Positions 39,950-48,666 of a stretch of DNA of 56,540 nt are shown in pieces. Each line of letters begins with the position of its first letter. Within the stretch, counting starts at the first letter, position 1. Source of the stretch: JABMMZ01 sp044357345. GTDB taxonomy: Bacteria > Bacteroidota > Bacteroidia > NS11-12g > UBA955. Below the pieces are notes generated by a model. The model did not search any database. It was not told the DNA's origin and saw nothing but the letters and a program-made list of their open reading frames with translations. The stretch covers positions 1 through 56,540 of the forward strand of contig JBIKPR010000006.1 in NCBI GenBank assembly GCA_044357345.1, written 5' to 3'. A program made the position numbers and the translations under genes.

Positions 39950-40879
39950 CTATTTCACCAAATTAGGCTTCAAATGTCCCGCTTGTTTGTCGAGTAGCTG
40001 ACTAACATACAAAAGCAAATGTTCTTGAAAGTCGAATGAGCCTAAAATCTCCACCTCATCCAAGAGGCCCATAACAAATCGGGTAATTGGAAGCGCGTCG
40101 TTAACCGTCAATTTTAGAAGATAGGTTTGCGTTTTTGGTTCAGGTTTTATAAATTGAAGTGTGCGTGGATATTCTTCTTTTAATAGCAAATAGGCACGCA
40201 AACTCAGCCGGAGATCGATGTCATATTTAGGGTTGTTGTTTTCTGCATATCCAAAAGCATCGGTGGGAATTACATAATGTTTTGATTTGTGTTTTGTGTT
40301 TGATTTCAATACTTCAACTTCTGAGATACGACTCAAATTAAAATACTTATTTTCTCCACTTTTCAATTCATAAGCACACAATGAATCATAATTTTCCGAG
40401 AGTTCAATGGGCTCAACTTTTCTATCGGAAATGTTCTGAGAACGAACACTGTGGTAATTTTTAAGGATAATTTGTTTGTCATTAATAATGGCAAAATTAA
40501 TTTTTTCAATCATTTTGCCTAGATGGGCTTGTAAAAGATTTTCACCGTGAAAAATAATTTCAGATTTTTGATATACCTTTTTAAGTAAGGAATCTCTCAA
40601 TTTGTTTTTCTTGCCTGTTGAAAGAATTAGCTCTTTCAATAAACTGGCTTCTTCATTGGTGAAGCTAGCTTCAACTTCAGCCTCTCCTTCGATGTAGTAA
40701 CGTTTTGAAATGTCTTTTTGCAGGTTAAATCCTAACTCTTTAATCAGGTCGAGATAACGGTAAACGGTGCGTTCGGTGTTGTCCAATAAAGTTGCGAGTG
40801 CGGATATCTGCTTTGGCGGATTCTTTTTCAAAAGAGAAATGAGCTGCAGAACGCGGAGTATTTTATGCTGGTTGTGCAT
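39950..40879 (-). CDS. HTH-WYL domain transcriptional regulator (YafY family)
   Basis: This regulator has an N-terminal winged HTH (HKILRVLQLISLL, then NTERTVYRYLDLIKELGF), and a C-terminal half with a degenerate WYL domain (around VEPIELSENYDSLCAYELKSGENKYFNLSRISEVEV). The start at 40879 (MHNQHK) gives 309 residues and fits the family; the frame continues to an ATG at 40930, which is possible. It is transcribed in the same direction as the persulfide dioxygenase operon but lies upstream with a 210-base gap, so it may regulate it or be independent. Confidence 0.87.
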   Translation of the reverse strand: MHNQHKILRVLQLISLLKKNPPKQISALATLLDNTERTVYRYLDLIKELGFNLQKDISKRYYIEGEAEVEASFTNEEASLLKELILSTGKKNKLRDSLLKKVYQKSEIIFHGENLLQAHLGKMIEKINFAIINDKQIILKNYHSVRSQNISDRKVEPIELSENYDSLCAYELKSGENKYFNLSRISEVEVLKSNTKHKSKHYVIPTDAFGYAENNNPKYDIDLRLSLRAYLLLKEEYPRTLQFIKPEPKTQTYLLKLTVNDALPITRFVMGLLDEVEILGSFDFQEHLLLYVSQLLDKQAGHLKPNLVK

Positions 40880-40894
40880 GTCTTGTTGGTCATA

Positions 40895-40902
40895 CAAATT
40901 GA
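40895..40902 (-). promoter_or_regulatory. Candidate -7 element for the WYL regulator
   Basis: Minus-strand TCAATTTG differs from TAnnTTTG at one base and lies 15 bases before the ATG at 40879, favouring that start over 40930. Confidence 0.3.
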
Positions 40903-40997
40903 ATGAATAAATTTGGATTGTGCAAGACATGATTTTCTGAAATTTACCTTTTCAAAAAAGCAAGAATACAGGGTATAGATTTTAACGCATTTTTGTT

Positions 40998-41005
40998 TTT
41001 ATTTG
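40998..41005 (+). promoter_or_regulatory. Candidate -7 element for the beta-barrel gene
   Basis: TTTATTTG is one mismatch from TAnnTTTG and ends four bases before the ATG at 41010. Confidence 0.35.
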
Positions 41006-41009
41006 TCCA

Positions 41010-41771
41010 ATGAAAACATACTTGTTGTCTCTGTTGTTTCTGCTCAATCTTACCGCATTTAGTCAAACATCTTACCAAGATGTTGTATATCTGAAAAATG
41101 GTTCGAAGATAAAAGGTATGATAACAGAGTTCGTACCGAATGTTTCTTATAGCATTACAACTAATGACGGAAGTGTTTTTGTTTGTGCAATTGGCGATAT
41201 TCTCAAGATTGCAAAAGAGGCAATAGTAATTAGTACTGCCATAAGGCAAAAAGATAGCTTGCCATTAGTTCCTGCAGCACTTGAATATCCAGGCGGTGAA
41301 GAATTCACGAAAGGATATAGGGGAATTGTAGAACTAGGTTATGGTTTGAGTTCCGGCAAATATGGTCTTGATGTTACCAATTTCAATTTTGTTAATGGCT
41401 ATCAATTAAGTGAACAGATGTTTGTTGGCGTGGGGACAGGGTTTAAATATTTTACAGAATCGAAGTTTACATTAATTCCCTTATACGCCGATTTTAAATA
41501 TACTTTCTTAAAGCAGATGGTTAGTCCTATGTTTGGTTTTAGTGCAGGCTTTTCATTCAATCCGAACAACGGATTTGAAGGGGAGGGCTTTTTGTTTAAT
41601 CCAAGTATTGGTGCTCAAATAAAAGGACCGAAAAATACCCGTTTCAATATTGGCCTGAATTACCAAACCCAACAAATGAATTTCTTAGTATTGGAACCAG
41701 GAGGAAGATTTTTAACCAATGTTATCCGTTTTTCGGAATCTGCAGGTTTAACCTTCGGTTTTGTTTTTTAA
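41010..41771 (+). CDS. Outer membrane beta-barrel protein
   Basis: A signal peptide (about residues 1-18, ending in TAFSQ) is followed by a short N-terminal motif DVVYLKNGSKIKGMI, which is widespread at the start of Bacteroidota barrel proteins. The rest alternates beta-strands with aromatic ends (YRGIVELGYGLSSGKYGL, MFVGVGTGFKYF, YADFKYTF, FGFSAGFSF, FNIGLNYQ) and ends in Phe, as barrels do. About eight to ten strands fit in 253 residues. It converges with the YdeI-like gene. Function is unknown. Confidence 0.82.
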   Translation: MKTYLLSLLFLLNLTAFSQTSYQDVVYLKNGSKIKGMITEFVPNVSYSITTNDGSVFVCAIGDILKIAKEAIVISTAIRQKDSLPLVPAALEYPGGEEFTKGYRGIVELGYGLSSGKYGLDVTNFNFVNGYQLSEQMFVGVGTGFKYFTESKFTLIPLYADFKYTFLKQMVSPMFGFSAGFSFNPNNGFEGEGFLFNPSIGAQIKGPKNTRFNIGLNYQTQQMNFLVLEPGGRFLTNVIRFSESAGLTFGFVF

Positions 41772-42269
41772 TTAAATTTTACCCAAGATCGCTTTAAAGG
41801 TTTCTTTGCCTTTAGGAATTTGTTTTAAGTTACCAATAAGTAAAATAGAGCGGTCTAAACGAAGTTGTGGGTTTTTAACTTGAGAGACATAAAAAATGAT
41901 GTAACGTTGCATGCCGGGACTAAGGGTTTTAAACCTGTCCATGCCTTCAGTGTCTTGTTGTAAAAGGGTTTCAAGCTCTTCACACATATCGAGTCCAAAC
42001 TCGCTTTCGTCTTTTTCAAGTTGAACTTTTACATGGTCGCCAGTTTGAAGATTTAGTTTCTTCATTCTTGCTTTGTTTAGGGTAATGTAAGCATCGCCTT
42101 CACTGAGAGATACAAATCCACATTGAAATTCAATTTGGTTTTGAACATGGCAAATCCATCGACCTGATTTGATTCCGCCACATTCAATTAAAATTTTGGC
42201 GGGAACGAAAATGTAGTTCACTCCAAGCAGGTAGTCTAGTTTGCCAATATGGGTTTCGAACGAAATCAA
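41772..42269 (-). CDS. YdeI/DUF1905 family protein
   Basis: The 165-residue protein has an N-terminal DUF1905 beta-barrel-like domain (MISFETHIGKLDYLLGV, VPAKILIECG, GDAYITLNKARMKKL, GDHVKVQLEKDES), followed by a YdeI/OmpD-associated helical region (PGMQRYIIFYVSQVKNPQLRLDRSILLI). The open frame reaches 42299, but its first codons cover the -7 element, and family members begin with MISF, so the TTG at 42269 is chosen. The function is unclear; YdeI is linked to peptide resistance in enterics. Confidence 0.82.
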   Translation of the reverse strand: MISFETHIGKLDYLLGVNYIFVPAKILIECGGIKSGRWICHVQNQIEFQCGFVSLSEGDAYITLNKARMKKLNLQTGDHVKVQLEKDESEFGLDMCEELETLLQQDTEGMDRFKTLSPGMQRYIIFYVSQVKNPQLRLDRSILLIGNLKQIPKGKETFKAILGKI

Positions 42270-42285
42270 AATCTTAAGCGGATAG

Positions 42286-42293
42286 CAAATATA
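42286..42293 (-). promoter_or_regulatory. -7 promoter element for the YdeI-like gene
   Basis: On the minus strand this reads TATATTTG, an exact TAnnTTTG, 16 bases before the TTG at 42269. Confidence 0.6.
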
Positions 42294-42427
42294 AAACAAT
42301 TGGCAAAAAAATACGAAAATATAGTTCTAAGTATGGTTTTTAAAGTGCTTGATGTTAAGTAATTGTATTTTATTGTGATTAATATTTTAAAATACAGACT
42401 TTAGTTTTCATTTGAAAAAATAGAGCT

Positions 42428-42435
42428 TATCTTTG
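42428..42435 (+). promoter_or_regulatory. -7 promoter element for the nucleotide-sugar operon
   Basis: TATCTTTG is an exact TAnnTTTG. It overlaps a TTG at 42433 that could open the frame and ends six bases before the GTG at 42442, which supports GTG as the start. Confidence 0.6.
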
Positions 42436-42441
42436 CGCGCA

Positions 42442-43581
42442 GTGAAATTTTCCAATGATTTAAAAGTATACCCAATGTTGGATTTAAGTGCCCAGTATCA
42501 GCAATTGAAAGGGGACTTATTGCCTGCCATGGAATCCGTAATGGAAAATGCTGTTTTTATCAATGGATCTGAGCTTAAAGAATTTTCAAAAGCTTTAGAA
42601 GAGTATACTAGAATTAAGCATGTTATTCCTTGCGCCAATGGAACAGATGCTCTTCAATTGGCTTTCATGGCTTTGGATTTGCCTGAAGGTTCTGAAGTTA
42701 TTTGTCCAGGATTTACGTATATTGCTGTTGCAGAAGTATGTAAGTTGTTGAAATTGGTTCCTGTTTTTGCAGAGGTGGATTCAGATACTTTTAATTTGGA
42801 TCCATTTGAAATCGAAAAGCACATCACACCGAATACCAAAGTGATAGTTCCAGTGCATTTGTTTGGTCAATGTTGTGACATGGAATCCATTATGGCGATT
42901 GCTGAAAAGCACAATTTATTTGTCATTGAAGACAATGCCCAATCGATAGGTGCGGAATGTTATTATTCTGATGGCAGTATTAAGCCAGCAGGAGGGATTG
43001 GGCATATTGGAACGACCTCTTTTTTCCCATCAAAAAATTTAGGTGCTTATGGCGATGGCGGTGCTGTGTTTACCAATGATGATTTGATGGCTAAGAAAAT
43101 AATAACACTTGCCAATCATGGCCAAGAACTTAAATACCATCACAAAATGGTGGGAATTAATTCAAGACTAGATACATTGCAGGCAGCCGTTTTGCTGGTG
43201 AAATTAAAGTATTTGAAACAATTTACCCAAACAAGGCAAGAAACAGCCGCCGCATATGATGAAGCATTTAAGGATTTAGAAAATGTAAAAATACCAAAGC
43301 GTTTTAATAAGTCCAGTCATGTTTTTCATCAATACACTTTGCAGGTTTTGAAAGGTGATAGAGCTCAGCTTGTGGCGTCTTTGAAAACGGCAGGTATTGC
43401 AAGTATGGTTTACTATCCGATACCTGTGCACAAACAGGAAGCATTCAGAAATGATCAAATTTTGCCGGTTTGTGAAAACCTTTGTAAGACGGTTATAAGT
43501 TTGCCCATTGGAACTGAAATGAGCAAAGAAAGCATAGAATATATTACATCCACATTTAGACAAATTATAAAACAAAAATGA
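42442..43581 (+). CDS. DegT/DnrJ/EryC1 family sugar aminotransferase
   Basis: A PLP-dependent aminotransferase of the sugar type, of about 379 residues. It has the CANGTDALQLAFMAL start of the PLP domain, the VIEDNAQSIGAE aspartate block, and the PLP Lys198 in FFPSKNLGAYGDGGAV. The enzymes transfer an amino group to keto-sugar nucleotides in surface polysaccharide synthesis. GTG at 42442 fits the promoter; ATG at 42475 (MLDLSAQYQQL) is the alternative and fits family length. It overlaps ugd by four bases. With UDP-glucose dehydrogenase and UDP-xylose synthase behind it, it may act on a related 4-keto or 3-keto sugar. Confidence 0.9.
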   Translation: MKFSNDLKVYPMLDLSAQYQQLKGDLLPAMESVMENAVFINGSELKEFSKALEEYTRIKHVIPCANGTDALQLAFMALDLPEGSEVICPGFTYIAVAEVCKLLKLVPVFAEVDSDTFNLDPFEIEKHITPNTKVIVPVHLFGQCCDMESIMAIAEKHNLFVIEDNAQSIGAECYYSDGSIKPAGGIGHIGTTSFFPSKNLGAYGDGGAVFTNDDLMAKKIITLANHGQELKYHHKMVGINSRLDTLQAAVLLVKLKYLKQFTQTRQETAAAYDEAFKDLENVKIPKRFNKSSHVFHQYTLQVLKGDRAQLVASLKTAGIASMVYYPIPVHKQEAFRNDQILPVCENLCKTVISLPIGTEMSKESIEYITSTFRQIIKQK

Positions 43582-44900
43582 AAATAGCAGTTGTAGGGAC
43601 AGGGTATGTTGGTTTGGTTACCGGAACCTGTTTTGCAGAAGTTGGTCTTAACGTTGTATGTATAGACATTGACCAAAAGAAAATTGAAAATTTAAAACAA
43701 GGTATTTTGCCAATTTACGAGCCAGGACTATATGAAATGGTGAAGCGTAATTTTGACAAGGGAAGATTAAGTTTTTCAACCAGTTTGAAAGACAGCATCG
43801 AAGGTTGTGAAGCTGCATTTATTGCAGTGGGAACACCACCTGATGAAGATGGAAGTGCAGACCTGAAATATGTATTGGGTGTTGCAACTGAAATTGGAAC
43901 TTATATGCGAGATTATATGGTAGTGGTTACCAAAAGCACTGTGCCAGTGGGAACTGCTAATAAGGTTAGAACTGCTTTGAAAAACGCATTGAATGCCCGC
44001 AACAGCAATATTGATTTTGACGTAGCGAGCAATCCTGAGTTTTTGAAAGAAGGTGCTGCGATCGATGATTTCATGAAACCAGATAGAATTGTTATTGGTG
44101 TAGAATCAGACAAAGCCCAAGAAGTGATGAGCCGCTTGTACAAGCCGTTTTTATTGAATGGGCATCCATGTATCTTCATGGATATTCCAAGTGCAGAAAT
44201 GACCAAATACGCAGCAAATAGCATGTTGGCCACTAAGATTAGTTTCATGAATGACATTGCTAATTTATGTGAAATAATGGGCGCTGATGTAAACATGGTG
44301 CGCAAGGGAATCGGAAGTGATAGCCGTATAGGACACAAATTTATTTACCCAGGAATAGGCTATGGAGGATCTTGTTTTCCGAAAGATGTTAAAGCACTAA
44401 TAAAAACAGCTGATGAGCATGGTTATAGCATGCAAGTATTAAAAGCGGTTGAACAGGTTAATGATGGTCAAAAGCAAGTAATGTTCTCGAAATTATCAAG
44501 TCATTTCGGAACATTGTCAGGTAAAACGATCGCCATGTGGGGCTTGTCATTTAAGCCAAAAACAGATGATATGCGTGAGGCACCAAGTTTGGTTATTATT
44601 GATGAATTGATAGCTGCAGGTGCTAAAGTAGTGGCTTATGATCCAGTTGCAATGCATGAGGCTGAGAGAATATTAGGCAATAAAATCGCATATTCAATAG
44701 ATCAATATGCAACATTAGAAGGTGCAGATGCATTGGTAATAGTAACCGAATGGCCGGAATTTAGATCTCCAGACTTTGGTAAAATTGCTTCAGCATTGAA
44801 GCAGAAGGCAATTTTTGATGGCAGAAATATTTATGAGCCAGAGGAGATGAAAACATTGGGTTTCCATTATGAATGTATCGGCAGAATAAAAACAAACTAA
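43578..44900 (+). CDS. ugd: UDP-glucose 6-dehydrogenase
   Basis: Ugd oxidises UDP-glucose to UDP-glucuronate in two NAD-dependent steps. The 440-residue protein has the N-terminal Rossmann motif VVGTGYVGLVTG, the hinge GTPPDEDGSADL, and the thioester-forming Cys266 in GGSCFPKD. The C-terminal UDP-binding domain has WGLSFKPKTDDMREAPS. It is coupled by a four-base overlap to the aminotransferase, and its product is the substrate of the next gene. Confidence 0.94.
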   Translation: MKIAVVGTGYVGLVTGTCFAEVGLNVVCIDIDQKKIENLKQGILPIYEPGLYEMVKRNFDKGRLSFSTSLKDSIEGCEAAFIAVGTPPDEDGSADLKYVLGVATEIGTYMRDYMVVVTKSTVPVGTANKVRTALKNALNARNSNIDFDVASNPEFLKEGAAIDDFMKPDRIVIGVESDKAQEVMSRLYKPFLLNGHPCIFMDIPSAEMTKYAANSMLATKISFMNDIANLCEIMGADVNMVRKGIGSDSRIGHKFIYPGIGYGGSCFPKDVKALIKTADEHGYSMQVLKAVEQVNDGQKQVMFSKLSSHFGTLSGKTIAMWGLSFKPKTDDMREAPSLVIIDELIAAGAKVVAYDPVAMHEAERILGNKIAYSIDQYATLEGADALVIVTEWPEFRSPDFGKIASALKQKAIFDGRNIYEPEEMKTLGFHYECIGRIKTN

Positions 44901-44901
44901 T

Positions 44902-45894
44902 ATGACACAGAAAAGAGTACTAATAACTGGAGCGGCTGGATTTTTAGGTTCACACCTTTGCGACCGTTTCATTAAAGAAGGATGCCATGTAATTGCAATG
45001 GACAATTTGATTACAGGTGATCTAAGAAACATTGAGCATTTATTTAAGCTAAAAGAATTTGAGTTTTACCACCATGATGTGTCAAAATTTGTACATGTGC
45101 CTGGTAATTTAGATTATATATTGCATTTTGCTTCACCAGCAAGTCCTATAGATTATTTAAAAATCCCAATTCAAACTTTAAAAGTTGGTTCTTTGGGTAC
45201 GCATAATTTATTGGGATTGGCTAAGGCAAAAAATGCTAGAATATTAGTCGCTTCGACAAGTGAAGTTTATGGCGATCCTATGGTACATCCACAAACAGAA
45301 GACTATTGGGGTAACGTAAACCCAGTAGGACCAAGAGGTGTATACGATGAAGCAAAACGCTTTCAGGAAGCAATAACAATGGCTTACCATACTTTCCATG
45401 GTGTAGAAACTAGAATCATAAGGATATTCAATACCTATGGTCCTAGAATGCGATTAAACGATGGCAGAGTATTGCCAGCATTTATCGGTCAAGCGCTAAG
45501 GGGGCAAGATTTAACCGCATTTGGAGATGGATCTCAAACAAGGTCTTTTTGTTATGTAGATGATTTGGTAGAAGGTATTTATAGATTGTTGTTAAGCGAT
45601 TGTGCTACACCTGTGAATATTGGAAATCCTGATGAGATTACCATAAATGATTTTGCCCAGGAGATTATTAAATTAACTGGCACCAATCAAAAGGTTATAT
45701 ACAAAGATTTGCCAATGGATGATCCAAAACAAAGACAACCTGAAATTAGTAAGGCTAGAGAGATTTTGGGATGGGAACCAAAGGTTAGTCGCCAAGAAGG
45801 CTTGAAGATTACGTATGAATATTTTCAGTCATTACCGAAAGAGCGTTTGTATGAAGAGCCTCACGGAAGAGACTTCTCACAGAATAGCAAGTAA
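44902..45894 (+). CDS. UDP-glucuronate decarboxylase (UDP-xylose synthase)
   Basis: This 330-residue short-chain dehydrogenase/epimerase matches UXS. It has the NAD loop GAAGFLGSHL, the HFASPASPIDY segment, and the catalytic Tyr148-x3-Lys152 in GVYDEAKRF. The conserved ARIFNTYGPRM-like block reads IRIFNTYGPRMRLNDGRV. It converts UDP-glucuronate to UDP-xylose, so the three-gene operon yields UDP-xylose plus an amino sugar. It starts one base after ugd and ends at a terminator. Confidence 0.92.
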   Translation: MTQKRVLITGAAGFLGSHLCDRFIKEGCHVIAMDNLITGDLRNIEHLFKLKEFEFYHHDVSKFVHVPGNLDYILHFASPASPIDYLKIPIQTLKVGSLGTHNLLGLAKAKNARILVASTSEVYGDPMVHPQTEDYWGNVNPVGPRGVYDEAKRFQEAITMAYHTFHGVETRIIRIFNTYGPRMRLNDGRVLPAFIGQALRGQDLTAFGDGSQTRSFCYVDDLVEGIYRLLLSDCATPVNIGNPDEITINDFAQEIIKLTGTNQKVIYKDLPMDDPKQRQPEISKAREILGWEPKVSRQEGLKITYEYFQSLPKERLYEEPHGRDFSQNSK

Positions 45895-45904
45895 CAGATA
45901 ATTT

Positions 45905-45934
45905 AAAAAGGGGGATTTAGATCCTCCTTTTTTA
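45905..45934. terminator. Bidirectional intrinsic terminator
   Basis: AAAAAGGGGGAT pairs with ATCCTCCTTTTTT around TTAG, with one G-T. It ends the UDP-xylose operon and the converging beta-barrel gene. Confidence 0.88.
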
Positions 45935-45936
45935 TT

Positions 45937-47352
45937 TTAGAAAGGTTTTCTGAAAGTAATACCCATTTGCAAGTCACGCATATTGACTGCATATTGGTTT
46001 GAATTTACTTTCCAAGGGTTTAAATACATTTGTAAACCCGTGTAAACACCTATTTGACCAATGTCATTAAAGTTTGTGTAAAGTGATAGATTGGAATTTA
46101 ATGAAGCCGAAAACTGTGTTGAGTTACTTTCCTTTACGCTATTGCCCCAAATCATGTTTAAGTGTTCTGTATTGTGGCTATTGATCATTGAGAAACCGCC
46201 ACCTAAACCATAGGACATAAAGGTAGATTCTGAGATTTTATGTTCAGCACTTAATCTAAAAGGAACAGTTAAAATATGGTACTTGTTGTTGACGGCTAAA
46301 GAAAAGTTAGAAGCCGCTAGATAGTATGTCGTGTCGTTGCCATAAATAACTTTCAAGAGGATTTGAGTATATTGGTTAATTCTGCCAGTATTGTCGCGCG
46401 CAGCGATGTCGTAACTGCTTTCGTTTAATTTTATTTCTTCGGTACGGATGCTGTAATTTAAACCAGTTTCAAAAATGAAGCGTTGGTTTTTGCCAAATTT
46501 GAGTGCATAATGCCCAAAAGCTTGAAAGCCACTTCCATTGCTGGTAAGTCTATTTTTATTGTCCCATAGATGTTTGTGCACCCAAGCTTGTGAGTCTTGA
46601 TTTACTTTTATGCTGTTTATAGCCAATTGTGGTCCAAGCCCTAAAGTGAACCATCTCTTTGATGTAAAATCACTGGTCTTTGGTGGCTTGTTTGAATTTG
46701 GTTTTAGGGCCTTAATCGGGTTTTTAACTTTAAGATCAACACTATAACTTTCGTCCAAAGCGAAAGGTTTAAAGAAATTAGGGAACCATTCAAATTTAAA
46801 GAAATTAAGCAGGTCTAATTCTCCAAAATTAGTACTTGCAACAGCCGGAACAGAGTTGCTATTTGGGTTTAGTTTGTTGTTGCTTTCATTGAGTGGATTT
46901 TTCTGATTCAAAGGGTTTGTAGTTGAAGACTGATTCTTTTGACTTTTGTTTCTGCTCGTTTCAGTCGCTTTTACAATGCCAGTATTTTCTCGGTATGAAG
47001 CAGTTTTACTAATGTTGGCTTTATTGTCAGTAAATTCAATTGATTCCGTTTGGTCTTTAATTTTTTTGTCAATGGAGTTTGCTGTCTTGTTTGCGATATT
47101 TTGATTGCTTGCAGGGATAGGTTCGTTTGTCGGTTTTTCAATTGCTAAATCTTGGCTTGTCGGTTTTTGAATTTCTACCCATACAATACCAACTGTTACA
47201 GCGATAATAGCAGGCAATATCCAGTACCAAAAAGGTGTTTTAGCCTTTGGTTCAAGCTTAGATGAGATATTTGCCCATAGTTGATCCTTAGGCGGTAAAT
47301 ACTCGTCGTTAAAAGCTGATTTTAATCTGTTGTCAAATTCTTCTGGACTCAT
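45937..47352 (-). CDS. Trans-envelope protein: anti-sigma-like N-terminus, TM helix, C-terminal beta-barrel
   Basis: This 471-residue protein has no signal peptide. Residues 1-40 are polar (MSPEEFDNRLKSAFNDEYLPPKDQLWANIS), residues 42-60 form one membrane helix (FWYWILPAIIAVTVGIVWV), and about 120 low-complexity Asn/Ser/Lys-rich residues follow. The last 240 residues are beta-rich (FTLGLGPQLAINS, FGHYALKFGKNQRFIFETGLNYS, YGLGGGFSMIN, MGITFRKPF) and end in Phe, like an outer membrane barrel. It overlaps the ECF sigma gene by 20 bases, so the N-terminus may be the anti-sigma part, with the barrel as sensor. The sequence shows this layout; the signalling role is inference. Confidence 0.8.
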   Translation of the reverse strand: MSPEEFDNRLKSAFNDEYLPPKDQLWANISSKLEPKAKTPFWYWILPAIIAVTVGIVWVEIQKPTSQDLAIEKPTNEPIPASNQNIANKTANSIDKKIKDQTESIEFTDNKANISKTASYRENTGIVKATETSRNKSQKNQSSTTNPLNQKNPLNESNNKLNPNSNSVPAVASTNFGELDLLNFFKFEWFPNFFKPFALDESYSVDLKVKNPIKALKPNSNKPPKTSDFTSKRWFTLGLGPQLAINSIKVNQDSQAWVHKHLWDNKNRLTSNGSGFQAFGHYALKFGKNQRFIFETGLNYSIRTEEIKLNESSYDIAARDNTGRINQYTQILLKVIYGNDTTYYLAASNFSLAVNNKYHILTVPFRLSAEHKISESTFMSYGLGGGFSMINSHNTEHLNMIWGNSVKESNSTQFSASLNSNLSLYTNFNDIGQIGVYTGLQMYLNPWKVNSNQYAVNMRDLQMGITFRKPF

Positions 47353-47890
47353 GTTTCTTTATTTCCTGGTTATACAGTTGCCATAACATACTTCTAGCTC
47401 TTGTAAGTGAACTTCTGGAGGTACTTTCTGGCATGTTTAATTTTTCTGATATTTCTTTGTGGCTAAAACCGTCAATTGCGTAGAGCATTAGGACAACTTT
47501 ATAGTTTTCCGGTAATTTTTCCAAAAGAATCATTACCAATTCGGAATCAAATTTCTCTGGTGCTTCCTGATTAATTTCAGGGAACTGTCTGGTTTGGTCG
47601 TCGATGCTTACCTGTAAAGCAAGACGTTTTAATGAGCGCAATTTGTTAATGGATTCATTGATAAAAATACGGGTCATCCATGTCTCCAAGCTGCTTTGAA
47701 AACTGAAGTTCTTAAGGTGGGTATATACCTTAACGAAGGCTTCTTGAAAAGCATCTTCAGCCAAATCGAGGTCTTTCAAATACCTTTTACTTATAGCCAA
47801 CATTTTTCCTGAAAAGCGATTATACAATGCCTCCTGCGACAATCTGTCGCCCTTTATGCAACCTTCTATAACCTGTTTTTCGGAGAACAT
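47333..47890 (-). CDS. ECF (sigma-70 family) RNA polymerase sigma factor
   Basis: The 185-residue protein has region 2 (KRYLKDLDLAEDAFQEAFVKVYTHL, about residues 35-60) and region 4 with the HTH (ISEKLNMPESTSRSSLTRARSML). Start at the ATG 47890 (MFSEKQVIEGC); a GTG at 47899 is possible. It is followed by the trans-envelope beta-barrel gene with a 20-base overlap, which suggests a sigma/anti-sigma pair that responds to an envelope signal. Confidence 0.93.
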   Translation of the reverse strand: MFSEKQVIEGCIKGDRLSQEALYNRFSGKMLAISKRYLKDLDLAEDAFQEAFVKVYTHLKNFSFQSSLETWMTRIFINESINKLRSLKRLALQVSIDDQTRQFPEINQEAPEKFDSELVMILLEKLPENYKVVLMLYAIDGFSHKEISEKLNMPESTSRSSLTRARSMLWQLYNQEIKKHESRRI

Positions 47891-47913
47891 TGTAAGCACT
47901 GATACCTCTTAGA

Positions 47914-47921
47914 CAAAGATA
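47914..47921 (-). promoter_or_regulatory. -7 promoter element for the ECF sigma gene
   Basis: On the minus strand this reads TATCTTTG, an exact TAnnTTTG, 23 bases before the ATG at 47890. This is the housekeeping type, so autoregulation by the ECF factor is not seen here. Confidence 0.55.
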
Positions 47922-47955
47922 TTCCAAAAAATGCTGCAAGAAAAGTAAAATTATT

Positions 47956-48666
47956 TTAAATGATTTTACCGAATGATACTTTTAATTTGAATTTAAAGAG
48001 TGATTCATTGCCTCGAACATCAATTCGCTCTATTTTAAATGGGTCATTTAATGGCAATTTATTAATTCGGTTACCTATGCGAAATGCACAAGATATTCCT
48101 GAATTTTTGAAAGCTAATTTTAAAGAATCAAATTCCAACTTATTTCTTTTTGGATATGCTCCATAAGTGTATGCCCAAGCATTTAGTGTTTTGTGTTTAA
48201 AAACTTCCATTTGCTTAACTGATTCTGAAATTTCTATAGCACGTTTCTCGGCACTTAAATCCAATAAATTGTCGTGCTTTAATCCATGGTGCGCAAAGTC
48301 AACTAAATTGACCATTTTTAAAATTTGATCTTCATTTAAAAAGGCTTGTTCAGTTGTGTCGTGCTTGGTTTTTTTATTGATAAAGCTATTTACTGTAAAA
48401 ATAGTAAAAGGGATGTCAAGGGCTTTAAATATTGGGTAGGCAAGGGTGTAGTTGTTTTCGTAGCCATCGTCAAAAGTGATTAAAATTGCGTTGTCAGGAA
48501 GTGGACTTCCCAGCTCAATGTGACTTAACAATTCTTTTAGAGTAATCGGCGTGTATTTTGATTTTACATACAACAACTGCTCATTTAATTGTGCGGCTGA
48601 TACACAAAGAAAATTGCGTTCATTTTTATCAACTTTGTGGTACATTAAAACACGAAGCGTATTCAT
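47956..48666 (-). CDS. Polysaccharide deacetylase family protein
   Basis: The 236-residue NodB-like protein has the catalytic motif ITFDDGYENN (Asp66-Asp67) and FAHHGLKHDNL, which would hold the metal-binding histidines. The later WAYTYGAYPKRN corresponds to the third motif. It has no clear signal peptide. It overlaps the upstream glycosyltransferase by four bases, so the pair likely acts on cell-surface glycans. Confidence 0.88.
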   Translation of the reverse strand: MNTLRVLMYHKVDKNERNFLCVSAAQLNEQLLYVKSKYTPITLKELLSHIELGSPLPDNAILITFDDGYENNYTLAYPIFKALDIPFTIFTVNSFINKKTKHDTTEQAFLNEDQILKMVNLVDFAHHGLKHDNLLDLSAEKRAIEISESVKQMEVFKHKTLNAWAYTYGAYPKRNKLEFDSLKLAFKNSGISCAFRIGNRINKLPLNDPFKIERIDVRGNESLFKFKLKVSFGKII

